Positions 8,190 through 15,298 of a DNA stretch of 64,000 nucleotides are shown here, one piece after another. The stretch's first letter is position 1; each line of letters starts with the position of its first letter. Source of the DNA: RGIG426 sp045598965 (GTDB lineage: Bacteria; Bacillota; Clostridia; Oscillospirales; Acutalibacteraceae); NCBI GenBank assembly GCA_045598965.1, contig JAZRVH010000007.1:1-64000 (forward strand). The letters run 5' to 3'. The translations under genes were made by a program, and so were the position numbers. The notes below the pieces were generated by a model. That model was given only the letters and a program-made list of their open reading frames with translations. It did not search any database and was not told the DNA's origin.

Positions 8190-8390
8190 TCACTCAATAT
8201 ATTCGATAATGTCGGACGGTTGACACTCTAACACATTACAGATTTTATCAAGAGCGTCAACGGGCAAATGCTTTATAGAACTGTTACAGATCGCGGAAAT
8301 CGTCGGCGGACGAATCCCCGTTTTTTCAGCCAAATCTTTTTGTGTCATTTCGCGCATGGCAAGAACGACTTTCACTTTGAACTTTATCAT
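8190..8390 (-). CDS. Cro/C1-type single-domain repressor
   Basis: A 66-residue protein that is almost entirely one XRE-family helix-turn-helix: MTQKDLAEKTGI, then RPPTISAI as recognition helix region, then LDKICNVLECQPSDIIEY. Proteins of this size bind DNA as dimers and act as lysogeny-type or plasmid regulators. ATG at 8390 is chosen over an upstream start at 8423 because AAGGGG lies eight bases before it and the start falls correctly behind the promoter at 8443-8415. It faces away from the 8555 gene across a shared control region, so it most likely represses both its own promoter and the opposing one. Confidence 0.82.
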   Translation of the reverse strand: MIKFKVKVVLAMREMTQKDLAEKTGIRPPTISAICNSSIKHLPVDALDKICNVLECQPSDIIEYIE

Positions 8391-8414
8391 ATCGATTCCC
8401 CTTTCTTTCAGATG

Positions 8415-8443
8415 ATTATACAACGGCTTTCGTAATAAGTCAA
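8415..8443 (-). promoter_or_regulatory. Repressor promoter
   Basis: On the minus strand, TTGACT (8443-8438), a 17-base spacer, then TATAAT (8420-8415). The spacer contains TTACGAAAG, a half-match to the operator at 8485, which suggests autoregulation. Confidence 0.75.
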
Positions 8444-8484
8444 TACGGAAATCGGAAAAAAATTACGAAAAATATCAAAAAATA

Positions 8485-8517
8485 ACGAAAAGCGTATTGA
8501 CAAATTACGCTTTTCGT
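8485..8517. promoter_or_regulatory. Palindromic operator over the rightward promoter
   Basis: ACGAAAAGCGTA (8485-8496) is the exact inverted complement of TACGCTTTTCGT (8506-8517), with nine bases between. The palindrome covers the -35 and most of the spacer of the promoter at 8497-8525. A further half-site, TTACGAAAAA, lies at 8463. It is the natural target for the repressor at 8190. Confidence 0.75.
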
Positions 8518-8525
8518 AGTATAAT
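8497..8525 (+). promoter_or_regulatory. Rightward element promoter
   Basis: Consensus TTGACA (8497-8502), 17 bases, TATAAT (8520-8525). It drives the 8555 gene and probably 8958 and 9750 behind it. Confidence 0.85.
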
Positions 8526-8554
8526 ATAGATAGTGAAAGCGAGGTGAAAACAAA

Positions 8555-8830
8555 ATGTCGATGAACGAACTTGAAAAGAAGATCGAAGAACTCAAAGAGT
8601 GGGAAGCACTCCTTGACGAAGCGCAAAAAGCGGTTGAAGGTTTGCGCGATGAAATCAAAGCGGAAATGGTAGAGCAAGAAGCCGAAGAACTGCAATGCGG
8701 CAAATACATTGTCCGTTGGACATCGGTTCTTTCGAACCGCTTTGATAGCACCGCCTTCAAAGCCGTTTACGCGGATCTCTACAAAAAGTACACGAAGCAA
8801 GTCAAAAGCAAACGATTCAGCATTGCATAA
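8555..8830 (+). CDS. Small phage-type conserved protein with an N-terminal coiled coil
   Basis: A 91-residue protein. The first 45 residues are a charged, heptad-like helix (ELEKKIEELKEWEALLDEAQ). The rest is a conserved-looking block, GKYIVRWTSVLSNRFDSTAF, followed by YTKQVKSKRFSIA. I recognise this as a common small protein of Firmicutes phages and integrative elements, but with no assigned function. ATG 8555 follows GAGGTGA. It is the first gene after the operator-controlled promoter, so it is expressed when the repressor is lifted. A role in early element processes is inference from position only. Confidence 0.65.
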   Translation: MSMNELEKKIEELKEWEALLDEAQKAVEGLRDEIKAEMVEQEAEELQCGKYIVRWTSVLSNRFDSTAFKAVYADLYKKYTKQVKSKRFSIA

Positions 8831-8893
8831 GAAAAGCCCTTTTCTGAAAAGCCGACCAAAGCACAACAGAAAAGAGCCAAGCCCACGACAAAA

Positions 8894-8927
8894 AGAGGGG
8901 GCAGAAATATTATACTCTGCCCCCTCT
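8894..8927. other. Perfect hairpin between 8555 and SprT-like genes
   Basis: AGAGGGGGCAGA (8894-8905) pairs exactly with TCTGCCCCCTCT (8916-8927) around a ten-base loop. The T run needed for termination is on the minus strand, yet no leftward gene reads into it. On the plus strand it ends 30 bases before the SprT-like start codon, so it might instead protect or attenuate the mRNA. Confidence 0.55.
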
Positions 8928-8957
8928 AAAAAAGCAATAGAGAAGGGACAAAAAATC

Positions 8958-9605
8958 ATGAAAGAACTGACAAGTTACAACAGAGTGGCAGGATATCTCA
9001 ATAAGGTTTTCGATTTACTAAATGAACGGTTTTTTGAAAATGCACTTTCAAGACCGACGATCACCATCCAAAGCACGCCGAAGGCATACGGTCACTTTTC
9101 CTTGAACGAGAACACATGGATTTCTAAAATCGGCGGCACGCATGAAATCAACATCGGCGCGGGAACGCTCGCAAGACCTATTGAAGATGTGGTCGCCACG
9201 CTCTTGCACGAAATGGTACACTATTACAACTACGAAAACGGGATTCAAGATTGCAGCCGAGGCGAAACATATCACAACGGAAAGTTTCGCAAGGCAGCCG
9301 AAGCTCGCGGACTTGTCGTGAAGCATAGCGACAAATACGGATGGTCGCACACATCGCCAAGCGATGAACTCCTCGATTTCGTTTTGGAAAACGATCTGAC
9401 GGACATTCTGTTAAACAGAAACGAGCAGATGGGTTTTGTGAGCGGCGGCACAGGCGCGAAAAGCGGCGGCGGCATGAACGGCGGCGAACCTAAAAAGTCA
9501 AGCACGCGAAAGTACATTTGCCCTTGTTGCGGAATGAGCGTCCGCGCCACAAGAGTGGTTCGCATTGCTTGCATGGACTGCGGCGAACAAATGATAGTTG
9601 CATGA
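8958..9605 (+). CDS. SprT-like zinc metalloprotease
   Basis: A 215-residue protein with the SprT-like layout. It has a helical start, then the zinc-protease motif HEMVH at residues 84-88 with a further histidine about 20 residues on (YHNGKFR), a Gly/Ser-rich linker near 165-180, and a C-terminal zinc ribbon (CPCC ... CMDC). The family includes bacterial SprT and eukaryotic Spartan, which degrades proteins crosslinked to DNA. Copies in phages and mobile elements are common but unassigned. ATG 8958 is chosen because AGAAGGGA lies ten bases upstream; the frame is open farther upstream, but only over the neighbouring gene. It probably acts on DNA-bound proteins during element replication or mobilisation (inference). 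Confidence 0.85.
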   Translation: MKELTSYNRVAGYLNKVFDLLNERFFENALSRPTITIQSTPKAYGHFSLNENTWISKIGGTHEINIGAGTLARPIEDVVATLLHEMVHYYNYENGIQDCSRGETYHNGKFRKAAEARGLVVKHSDKYGWSHTSPSDELLDFVLENDLTDILLNRNEQMGFVSGGTGAKSGGGMNGGEPKKSSTRKYICPCCGMSVRATRVVRIACMDCGEQMIVA

Positions 9606-9613
9606 AACAAAAA

Positions 9614-9635
9614 GGGGTGGACGAAAGTCCACCCC
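9614..9635 (+). other. GAAA-tetraloop hairpin after the SprT-like gene
   Basis: GGGGTGGAC (9614-9622), loop GAAA, GTCCACCCC (9627-9635). It is very stable but has no T run, so it is more likely an mRNA 3'-end stabiliser or a weak terminator. Confidence 0.55.
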
Positions 9636-9691
9636 ACAGTTTCAAAACTTTTAAGTTATGGCGCGCGCGTCTGAAAAACAGAAAGCCGCGC

Positions 9692-9731
9692 CAAAACATA
9701 GTGTCAAATAGTATCAAAACATAGTGTCAAA
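9692..9731. repeat. Tandem repeats upstream of the serine recombinase
   Basis: CAAAACATAGTGTCAAA occurs at 9692-9708 and again at 9715-9731. A third, diverged core ATAGTATCAAA lies at 9708-9718 between them. The position 19 bases before the recombinase start suggests binding subsites for that enzyme (a res- or autoregulatory site). Confidence 0.6.
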
Positions 9732-9749
9732 AGAAAGGATGAAAAAATC

Positions 9750-10310
9750 ATGATTTACGGGTACGCGAGAGTGTCAACGGCAATGCAAGGGCGCGATGGA
9801 AACAGTTTAGAAGAACAAGAAGCCGCCTTGAAAAAATACGGTTGTCAAGAGATCGTCACCGAAGCGTTTACAGGAAAGACAATGGAACGCCCAAAGTTTC
9901 AAGTCCTTTTGAATGAACTGCAAGAAGGGGACACGCTTGTTGTCTGCAAACTTGACCGCTTTGCGCGCACCACAATTGAAGGCGTGCAGACCGTCCGCGA
10001 ATTGTTTGAGCGAAACATCAAGGTAAACATTCTGAATATCGGAATGATCGAAAACACGCTGACGGGCAATTTGATCTTGACCGTCATGCTCGCTTTCGCA
10101 GAATACGAAAGGGGCATGATCGTTGAGCGCACACAAACAGGAAAAGCCGTCGCGCGGCAGAACCCAAACTTTCATGAAGGGCGACCTCGCAAGTTCAGCC
10201 AAGAGCAGATCGATTTTGCGCTCGACCTTCTGAAAAACGGAAAGTCCTACCAAGAGGTAAAAATGCTGACGGGGATCAGCAAAAGCACGCTGATCCGAGC
10301 CAAGAAATAA
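9750..10310 (+). CDS. Small serine recombinase (resolvase/invertase family)
   Basis: A 186-residue protein with the resolvase fold. YARVSTA at residues 5-11 holds the catalytic Ser9. It is followed by the LDRFART motif near 71-77 and the conserved AEYERGMI near 122-129, before a short C-terminal helix-turn-helix (FSQEQIDFALDLL to GISKSTLIRAKK). Such enzymes resolve cointegrates, invert segments or resolve dimers. The length matches Tn3/Gin-type resolvases rather than large integrases. ATG 9750 follows AAGAAAGGA. The tandem repeats at 9692-9731 are its likely site. Alongside the tyrosine integrase this gives the element two recombination systems. Confidence 0.93.
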   Translation: MIYGYARVSTAMQGRDGNSLEEQEAALKKYGCQEIVTEAFTGKTMERPKFQVLLNELQEGDTLVVCKLDRFARTTIEGVQTVRELFERNIKVNILNIGMIENTLTGNLILTVMLAFAEYERGMIVERTQTGKAVARQNPNFHEGRPRKFSQEQIDFALDLLKNGKSYQEVKMLTGISKSTLIRAKK

Positions 10311-10312
10311 GA

Positions 10313-10350
10313 GCCGCCGCAAGGAAATTGATCCTTGCGGCGGTTTCGTT
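10313..10350. terminator. Terminator between convergent recombinase and nuclease genes
   Basis: GCCGCCGCAAGGA (10313-10325) pairs with TCCTTGCGGCGG (10332-10343), then TTTCGTTT. It serves the rightward gene. Confidence 0.8.
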
Positions 10351-12173
10351 TACGGATAAAGTTTTCCCATCATCAGATTCGTGACAAGTTTTTCGCGTTC
10401 TCTCAAAAACATTTCATAGTTTTCTTTGGTCAATGTGTCAGCAGATTCGACAAATTGCAATTCTTGTTTTGACGGATAACCGAGGTCCACAAGCGTTTTT
10501 TCGTCAAGCGGATATGCCGAGTCGGGACTCATGGCTTGATCTTGATAATATGTTCTATCGCCTTTGCTTCTGTTGTCAGAATAAGGGATGTAAACAAGAT
10601 TGCAAACCGTAGACATGGGAACATCAATTTTTTGACTCAAAAAGAACTTTTTAATAACATTTTGCGGGACACAATGTTCTATGTCATATGCACCGATAAT
10701 GGCTCTTGACGGAAGACGCAAAAAATAGTTGAGGAACAACTTGTATGTGGACTTGATGTTTAATTGAGGCGTAATGGAATTGGCTTCATGCAACCATTCA
10801 ATGATCGTTTGTCTGAAACCATCTTCGGGAGCATCCAACAAGTAACGGCATCCTGTTGGTTTTGCAATAATGTTCTCTAATTTAGTATCACCAGAAGCAG
10901 ACCAATGTTCTCGGAGAATATCATACAAGTAATGTTTCGGCAAATATGTTTTGAAGGCGGTAATTTCTCTGTGGTTGCTTTGAGTCCTACGCAATCCATT
11001 CTCTCTCGTTAAATCATATTTTAATTTGAAAATCGTAATAATAAAAGATGCAAGTTGTAAATCGGAATGGCACGCCAAACTTGTTTTCTGCTTTGTAGGT
11101 GCAGTGATATATGTTTCAAGACAATCAAAAACTTCCTTGCAACACTCAATAATCGCATCTTTTAATTCTTTGAAATTAACTTTTGCCTTAAACTCATCCA
11201 ACACATCTGCAAGTTTTACCATGTTGGAATAAGAAAGACCAACCAATTCTGTCAAAATCAAAAAACCCATTGTTTCGATCTTTGCATCATCTGCACCTTG
11301 CGAAAACAGTTTGGGACATGCTTTTTGCAACGCCTTGCCAATTCCAAAGGCATATTCAAAAACAGTTAATTCCCCTGTGCTTTTCATTTCATCCGCATCA
11401 TAGCCAGAGATTTCCAAACCAGATTTATCTTCTGCTATATCATATTTTTTTGTAATAAGTTCAATGAATTGAGTGTCGTTCTTTACAAAAATGGTATGAT
11501 CAACCCAAGTCGCCGCAAAAACATCATATTTGGTAAGTTTTACGCCTTCTTGGTTTAACGCCTGATAAATCGAAGCCAATTCATCAGGTTTTCCTTTGAA
11601 AATTATTAGAGGAATAGTGATATCGTCTATCGACGCATTTTTCTGGAATGTATCAATGTATTTATAAACTTCGGATGCTATGGTTTTTTCATCTTTATCA
11701 GGAAATATTGCAACGGTTTTACATAACTCTCTTGCGATAGTGAGTGCAACATCAAATGCACTTACTTGTTGCATTTTACTTATGTTACTTACGAGAATAC
11801 CGCGAATTTCATCACGAACACGAATCTTGTCAGCATCGGTGTATGCAGAAAAAGATGTTTCAGCATCAGAACTTGCCGCAATGATTCTCGCAAGATTTTC
11901 ATCGGTTATTTCTGACGCTTCAAGATAACGGAAATAATCATTCGAATAATCGACCATCGTGGAAAAGCGTTGGAGACCGTCAATTACCAAATATTTTCCT
12001 TTTTCGTTCTTTTCGGAAAGCAACAAGGCACCGATGGGGAGACCATCCTTCAATGTACGAATAAATCGTTTCTTCTTCTCTTGTCCCCAAACCAACCCCC
12101 GCTGGAACTTCGGGATTTCGATTTTATCTCGCAGTTCAGAAAACTTTCGCGTTTCAATTTCGTATTTCAGCAT
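10350..12173 (-). CDS. DUF262-DUF1524 GmrSD-like nuclease
   Basis: A 607-residue protein. At the N terminus, IPKFQRGLVW (residues 19-28) and VIDGLQRFST (near 65-74) are the DUF262 signatures (ParB-like NTPase fold, QR and DGxQR motifs). At the C terminus, EHCVPQ near residue 500 and NLVYIPYSDNRSKGDR near 530 form the DUF1524 HNH nuclease core. This combination is known from type IV restriction enzyme GmrSD, BrxU and SspE, which attack modified or foreign phage DNA. Start ATG 12173 follows GGAAGGG and lies two bases after the stop of the upstream gene, so it is translationally linked to it. It is the last gene of the radical SAM operon. The function as a defence effector is inference from domains and context. 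Confidence 0.88.
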   Translation of the reverse strand: MLKYEIETRKFSELRDKIEIPKFQRGLVWGQEKKKRFIRTLKDGLPIGALLLSEKNEKGKYLVIDGLQRFSTMVDYSNDYFRYLEASEITDENLARIIAASSDAETSFSAYTDADKIRVRDEIRGILVSNISKMQQVSAFDVALTIARELCKTVAIFPDKDEKTIASEVYKYIDTFQKNASIDDITIPLIIFKGKPDELASIYQALNQEGVKLTKYDVFAATWVDHTIFVKNDTQFIELITKKYDIAEDKSGLEISGYDADEMKSTGELTVFEYAFGIGKALQKACPKLFSQGADDAKIETMGFLILTELVGLSYSNMVKLADVLDEFKAKVNFKELKDAIIECCKEVFDCLETYITAPTKQKTSLACHSDLQLASFIITIFKLKYDLTRENGLRRTQSNHREITAFKTYLPKHYLYDILREHWSASGDTKLENIIAKPTGCRYLLDAPEDGFRQTIIEWLHEANSITPQLNIKSTYKLFLNYFLRLPSRAIIGAYDIEHCVPQNVIKKFFLSQKIDVPMSTVCNLVYIPYSDNRSKGDRTYYQDQAMSPDSAYPLDEKTLVDLGYPSKQELQFVESADTLTKENYEMFLREREKLVTNLMMGKLYP

Positions 12174-12175
12174 TT

Positions 12176-12859
12176 TTACCCTTCCTTTTTCCAAACAATA
12201 TTGTCTAAACGAGATTTCAAGCCGTCGTCATTTAATGTTCGCAGTTGTTTCAGTAAAGTCCTTATAGATGAACTGCGACGAATCTGTGTTGTTTCTGATA
12301 AAAGCGATAAGTGATCATAGCCATTGACCTTTTGCGTTTTCGCTTGATTGAGTAACAACTGAACACTTGGAACTCTAAAACATAATTTCATTAGAATGTT
12401 CTTTTTGGTTTCTTCGTCATGTATTAAAGAAAATGCGTACGATAATGCGGAGCGAAACACATGATCCCCTTCACAAACGGCAAGTCCCAAAAACGCGGCG
12501 GCTTTTCCGTGGTTTTCTCCGAACTTATAGTTCGCGCTTCTGTTTGAGTTTGGATCTTTCTTTAATTCAAACCCAAGTTGAGAGAAACTTATTTCCAATG
12601 TCTTCTTTTCCAAAAAGACGGTCGGAACAGAAGCAATGGTTTCTACTTTTCCGAATTGGGGAACGCGCTCTGGATCAAGTTGAGGTGCAACAATTTTGGA
12701 ATCGACAAGAGCAAGTATCTCATCAACTTTTATGCTATACAACTCTCGCAATACATTCTGTGTGTCGGAGAGATCCCAACTGTCATCCAACTCAATCTCA
12801 TCCATTAATATCAGTTTTGCAATAACACGCGCCGAAAGTTTAACATCGATATTGCCCAC
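12176..12859 (-). CDS. Protein of unknown function in the radical SAM-nuclease operon
   Basis: A 227-residue soluble protein with no motif I can assign. It has an acidic N-terminal region (residues 15-30), a central beta-looking stretch, a segment KFGENHGKAAAFLGLAVCEG near residue 115, and a mostly helical, Leu-rich, basic C terminus (RRSSSIRTLLKQLRTL). No catalytic signature and no membrane segment are visible. It lies between the radical SAM gene (nine-base gap) and the nuclease (two-base gap), and its last codons contain the nuclease ribosome-binding site. It is therefore made in step with the nuclease and may be its specificity, partner or inhibitor subunit, or the substrate of the radical SAM enzyme. 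All of these are inference. Confidence 0.7.
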   Translation of the reverse strand: MGNIDVKLSARVIAKLILMDEIELDDSWDLSDTQNVLRELYSIKVDEILALVDSKIVAPQLDPERVPQFGKVETIASVPTVFLEKKTLEISFSQLGFELKKDPNSNRSANYKFGENHGKAAAFLGLAVCEGDHVFRSALSYAFSLIHDEETKKNILMKLCFRVPSVQLLLNQAKTQKVNGYDHLSLLSETTQIRRSSSIRTLLKQLRTLNDDGLKSRLDNIVWKKEG

Positions 12860-12868
12860 AATAACACC

Positions 12869-14020
12869 TTACTTTTTTATGAAATCTTCAAATCTCAAAT
12901 CAAAATATCGTTGTGCGATTTCAGGATGCTCTGCTTCAAAATCAACGAGAGATTGCATGGAAGCGCCAAGCGTTGTTTTTGTTTTATGTAATGCTTGGTT
13001 TGCTTCACAAAATTGTCGAAAACTCTTTTTCTTGAAAATGCTTGGTTGATTCGCCCATCGTGCAAGAGTGACATACAAGTTGCGATATTTTGAATCTTTC
13101 CAAGGACACTCATTCTTGTTCTGAAAACGCATGACATACGGCAAACAACTATATTGCATTAAGAGTTCAATCCGTTTGAAAGCATTTTCAATATCCGTTG
13201 CATCCGTACTTTCAAAGCCGACAAGGACATAAAACTTTATGCTTTGGGAGTTCGAGTATTTCCGAATCATTTTCAGCTTTTTATGGATAAGATCGTAATC
13301 TGCAATGTTATCAAATGCAAATGTGTAATCGCCATCATAACTTGCGGAAAAAAGCATTTCGCACTTTTCCTCGGTTAAGATTCGTTCATCAAGACCTTGC
13401 TTGAACTTAAACGGCTTTTTTGTATCAATAATTGCTTGTAGAAGTTCTTTCCAACTTGGGCTTCCTAAAAAGTTGTCATCAAGAAGACAAATCTTTTTTC
13501 TGGATGGATCAAAGAACTCATCAAGAGGACTATGTGTAAAAACGCGATCGTATTTCTGATTCACACAAAACTTGCATTTTCTGAAACAACCGCGCGTAAT
13601 AAAGCCAATACTGTAATCGGTGTATTCTTTGAAACGAACCATAAATGCAGATCGGTTAAAATTGCTTCCCCGTTCTTCTTTTGCTTTTTCAACCTCTTTC
13701 TCAATCCATTCATCGTAAAGTTGATAATCAGGCATATGGTGTTCAATTTCGCACGGAAGATCGGGGGCTTTATCAAAGAAGAAACCCGTTCCACCAATGT
13801 GAACTTTATCGGTTTTCTCTAACCAATCGGGGACAGGCGTATCCGTAAAAACCTTTGAAACAAAAACCTCATCGTAATCATCGAAATGGTCATAATCAAG
13901 GAGAAGGTCAACATGCGCGCCTTGTTCTTTCCAATAACCCGATATTTTCTCGCAAGCAAGATTGGGGAAACGATGCTTTTTTCTTCCTAAAAGGTCAGCA
14001 TCAACAATACCGATTTTCAC
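12869..14020 (-). CDS. Radical SAM enzyme
   Basis: A 383-residue protein. Residues 1-95 resemble a Rossmann-type, B12-binding-like N-terminal domain (MKIGIVDADLL start). The radical SAM core follows, with the [4Fe-4S]-binding CFRKCKFC at residues 145-152 (C145, C149, C152), and then LLDDNFLG and KQGLDERIL motifs typical of B12-domain-containing radical SAM proteins. The end contains a conserved-looking RWANQPSIFKKKSFRQFCEA block. No SPASM cluster is evident. It starts with GTG at 14020, supported by GGGGGG five bases upstream. It is first in the operon with a 227-residue protein and a DUF262 nuclease. The substrate is unknown; nucleic-acid or partner-protein modification would suit the context. 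Confidence 0.85.
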   Translation of the reverse strand: MKIGIVDADLLGRKKHRFPNLACEKISGYWKEQGAHVDLLLDYDHFDDYDEVFVSKVFTDTPVPDWLEKTDKVHIGGTGFFFDKAPDLPCEIEHHMPDYQLYDEWIEKEVEKAKEERGSNFNRSAFMVRFKEYTDYSIGFITRGCFRKCKFCVNQKYDRVFTHSPLDEFFDPSRKKICLLDDNFLGSPSWKELLQAIIDTKKPFKFKQGLDERILTEEKCEMLFSASYDGDYTFAFDNIADYDLIHKKLKMIRKYSNSQSIKFYVLVGFESTDATDIENAFKRIELLMQYSCLPYVMRFQNKNECPWKDSKYRNLYVTLARWANQPSIFKKKSFRQFCEANQALHKTKTTLGASMQSLVDFEAEHPEIAQRYFDLRFEDFIKK

Positions 14021-14061
14021 TTTTTCCCCCCGCTTTCGTCACAATGAGATCTATATCGACA

Positions 14062-14090
14062 ATTATACCACATCACTCGCTTCTTTTCAA
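14062..14090 (-). promoter_or_regulatory. Promoter of the radical SAM-nuclease operon
   Basis: On the minus strand TTGAAA (14090-14085), 17 bases, TATAAT (14067-14062). A TATAAT for the opposing WYL gene lies at 14139-14144 with a poor -35. It is bracketed by CGGTT (14130-14134) and AACCG (14147-14151), a possible operator. Confidence 0.75.
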
Positions 14091-14161
14091 TTATTTTTTG
14101 AAATGCACTTTTCACTTTCTTTTTCAAAACGGTTGTTGTATAATAAAACCGAGGTGAGATC

Positions 14162-15262
14162 ATGAGCGATGAGTTTGGCGGACGCGGCAGAAAAGTAGAT
14201 CAAAAGTTAAAGCCGTATCTTGTTTGGCAATATCTTATGAAATATTCCGACGCAGACCATGTGGTTTCTGCGTCGGAACTTGTTGCGTATTTGCAAGAAA
14301 TCGGAATTGCCGCCGAGCGCAGATCGATTTACAAAGACATTGAAGAAATCAATAAGGCAATCTACATTTCAGAAAACGAGGATTGTGACATATTAGAAGC
14401 GGAAGAAGCCATCGAAGACGACAATGAAAAGCATGTCGTTTATGATCCCCACAAGAAGGGCTATTTCGTGCGCGATCGGCATTATCAACTTGATGATATT
14501 CGATTGCTTGCCGAGAGCGTTTATGCCGCAAAGTTTATCAATCAAGAGCAAACAGAGCGTCTTGTCGATGTGGTATGCGACTTGATTAGTGAACCGCAAG
14601 CGGAAAAAATACGGCATGATGTTTTCTTGACGGATCGTGTAAAAACAACGAGCAAACAGGTTTTCTACAATGTTGGTACGATCAACGAAGCCATGAGTCT
14701 TTCGATTGAAGGCGTGCCGCATGATCCCGAAAAGATTTCTTTCAAGTATTTGAAATACACTATTCAAGATGTGAAGCAGCAAGTCGAGCGGCACGGTGGC
14801 AAGAAATATGTTGTGAGTCCGTTCAAATTGTTGATGAACGAGGGCAACTATTATTTATTGGCTTATGATGATACCGCCGACGCGATCAAAACTTTCCGCG
14901 TCGATCGAATGAAAGATGTTGCATGCACAGGAGAACCACGGTGCGGCGAAAAGGTTTTCGAAAAAATAGAATTAGGCACATACGCACAACGGGTGTTTTC
15001 GATGTTTGGCGGCGAAAGAAAGCGCGTGATGATTCGCTTTGCAAACAAGTTATTAGATACCGCAATCGAGCGGTTTGGCACAAAAAACGCGCAGTATTCC
15101 ACATCGGGCGATGAACACTTTACGGTTTCAACCGTTGTTGAAATTAGTGAACAGTTTTTTGGATGGTTGTGCGGCTTCGGAAATAAAGCGGCGATCCTTT
15201 CTCCGCAAAGCGTGAAAGATGAGTTTGTTTCCTATTTGGATGAGATCAAAAGTGAATACTGA
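14162..15262 (+). CDS. WYL-domain transcription regulator
   Basis: A 366-residue protein. A helix-turn-helix region is near residues 15-70, with ERRSIYKDIEEIN as the probable recognition part. An acidic insert (about residues 78-95) follows. The WYL domain lies from about 165 to 260, with KYVVSPFKLLMNEGNYYLLA and the FRVDRM motif typical of the family. A C-terminal extension near 280-366 is also typical. WYL proteins sense ligands, possibly nucleic acids or nucleotides, and repress or activate defence operons (for example BrxR and CapW). It is divergent from the radical SAM operon, with 141 bases between. ATG 14162 follows GAGGTGAG. Control of the operon is inferred from the arrangement. Confidence 0.88.
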   Translation: MSDEFGGRGRKVDQKLKPYLVWQYLMKYSDADHVVSASELVAYLQEIGIAAERRSIYKDIEEINKAIYISENEDCDILEAEEAIEDDNEKHVVYDPHKKGYFVRDRHYQLDDIRLLAESVYAAKFINQEQTERLVDVVCDLISEPQAEKIRHDVFLTDRVKTTSKQVFYNVGTINEAMSLSIEGVPHDPEKISFKYLKYTIQDVKQQVERHGGKKYVVSPFKLLMNEGNYYLLAYDDTADAIKTFRVDRMKDVACTGEPRCGEKVFEKIELGTYAQRVFSMFGGERKRVMIRFANKLLDTAIERFGTKNAQYSTSGDEHFTVSTVVEISEQFFGWLCGFGNKAAILSPQSVKDEFVSYLDEIKSEY

Positions 15263-15263
15263 A

Positions 15264-15298
15264 AAGAGTGGTAGCCGAAATGACTACCACTCTTTTTT
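15264..15298. terminator. Bidirectional terminator between WYL gene and integrase
   Basis: AAGAGTGGTAG pairs with CTACCACTCTT around a nine-base loop, with A and T runs on opposite sides. It serves both convergent genes. Confidence 0.85.

Larger units (their letters stand above)
10350..15262. other. Candidate defence cassette: radical SAM, unknown protein, DUF262-DUF1524 nuclease, WYL regulator
   Basis: Three tightly packed leftward genes (gaps of nine and two bases) face a WYL-domain regulator across a 141-base promoter region, all inside the integrative element and adjacent to the integrase. WYL regulators control several known phage-defence loci and DUF262-DUF1524 proteins are known restriction effectors. 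The radical SAM enzyme and the 227-residue protein are not part of any named system I can recall with this effector. Confidence 0.6.
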
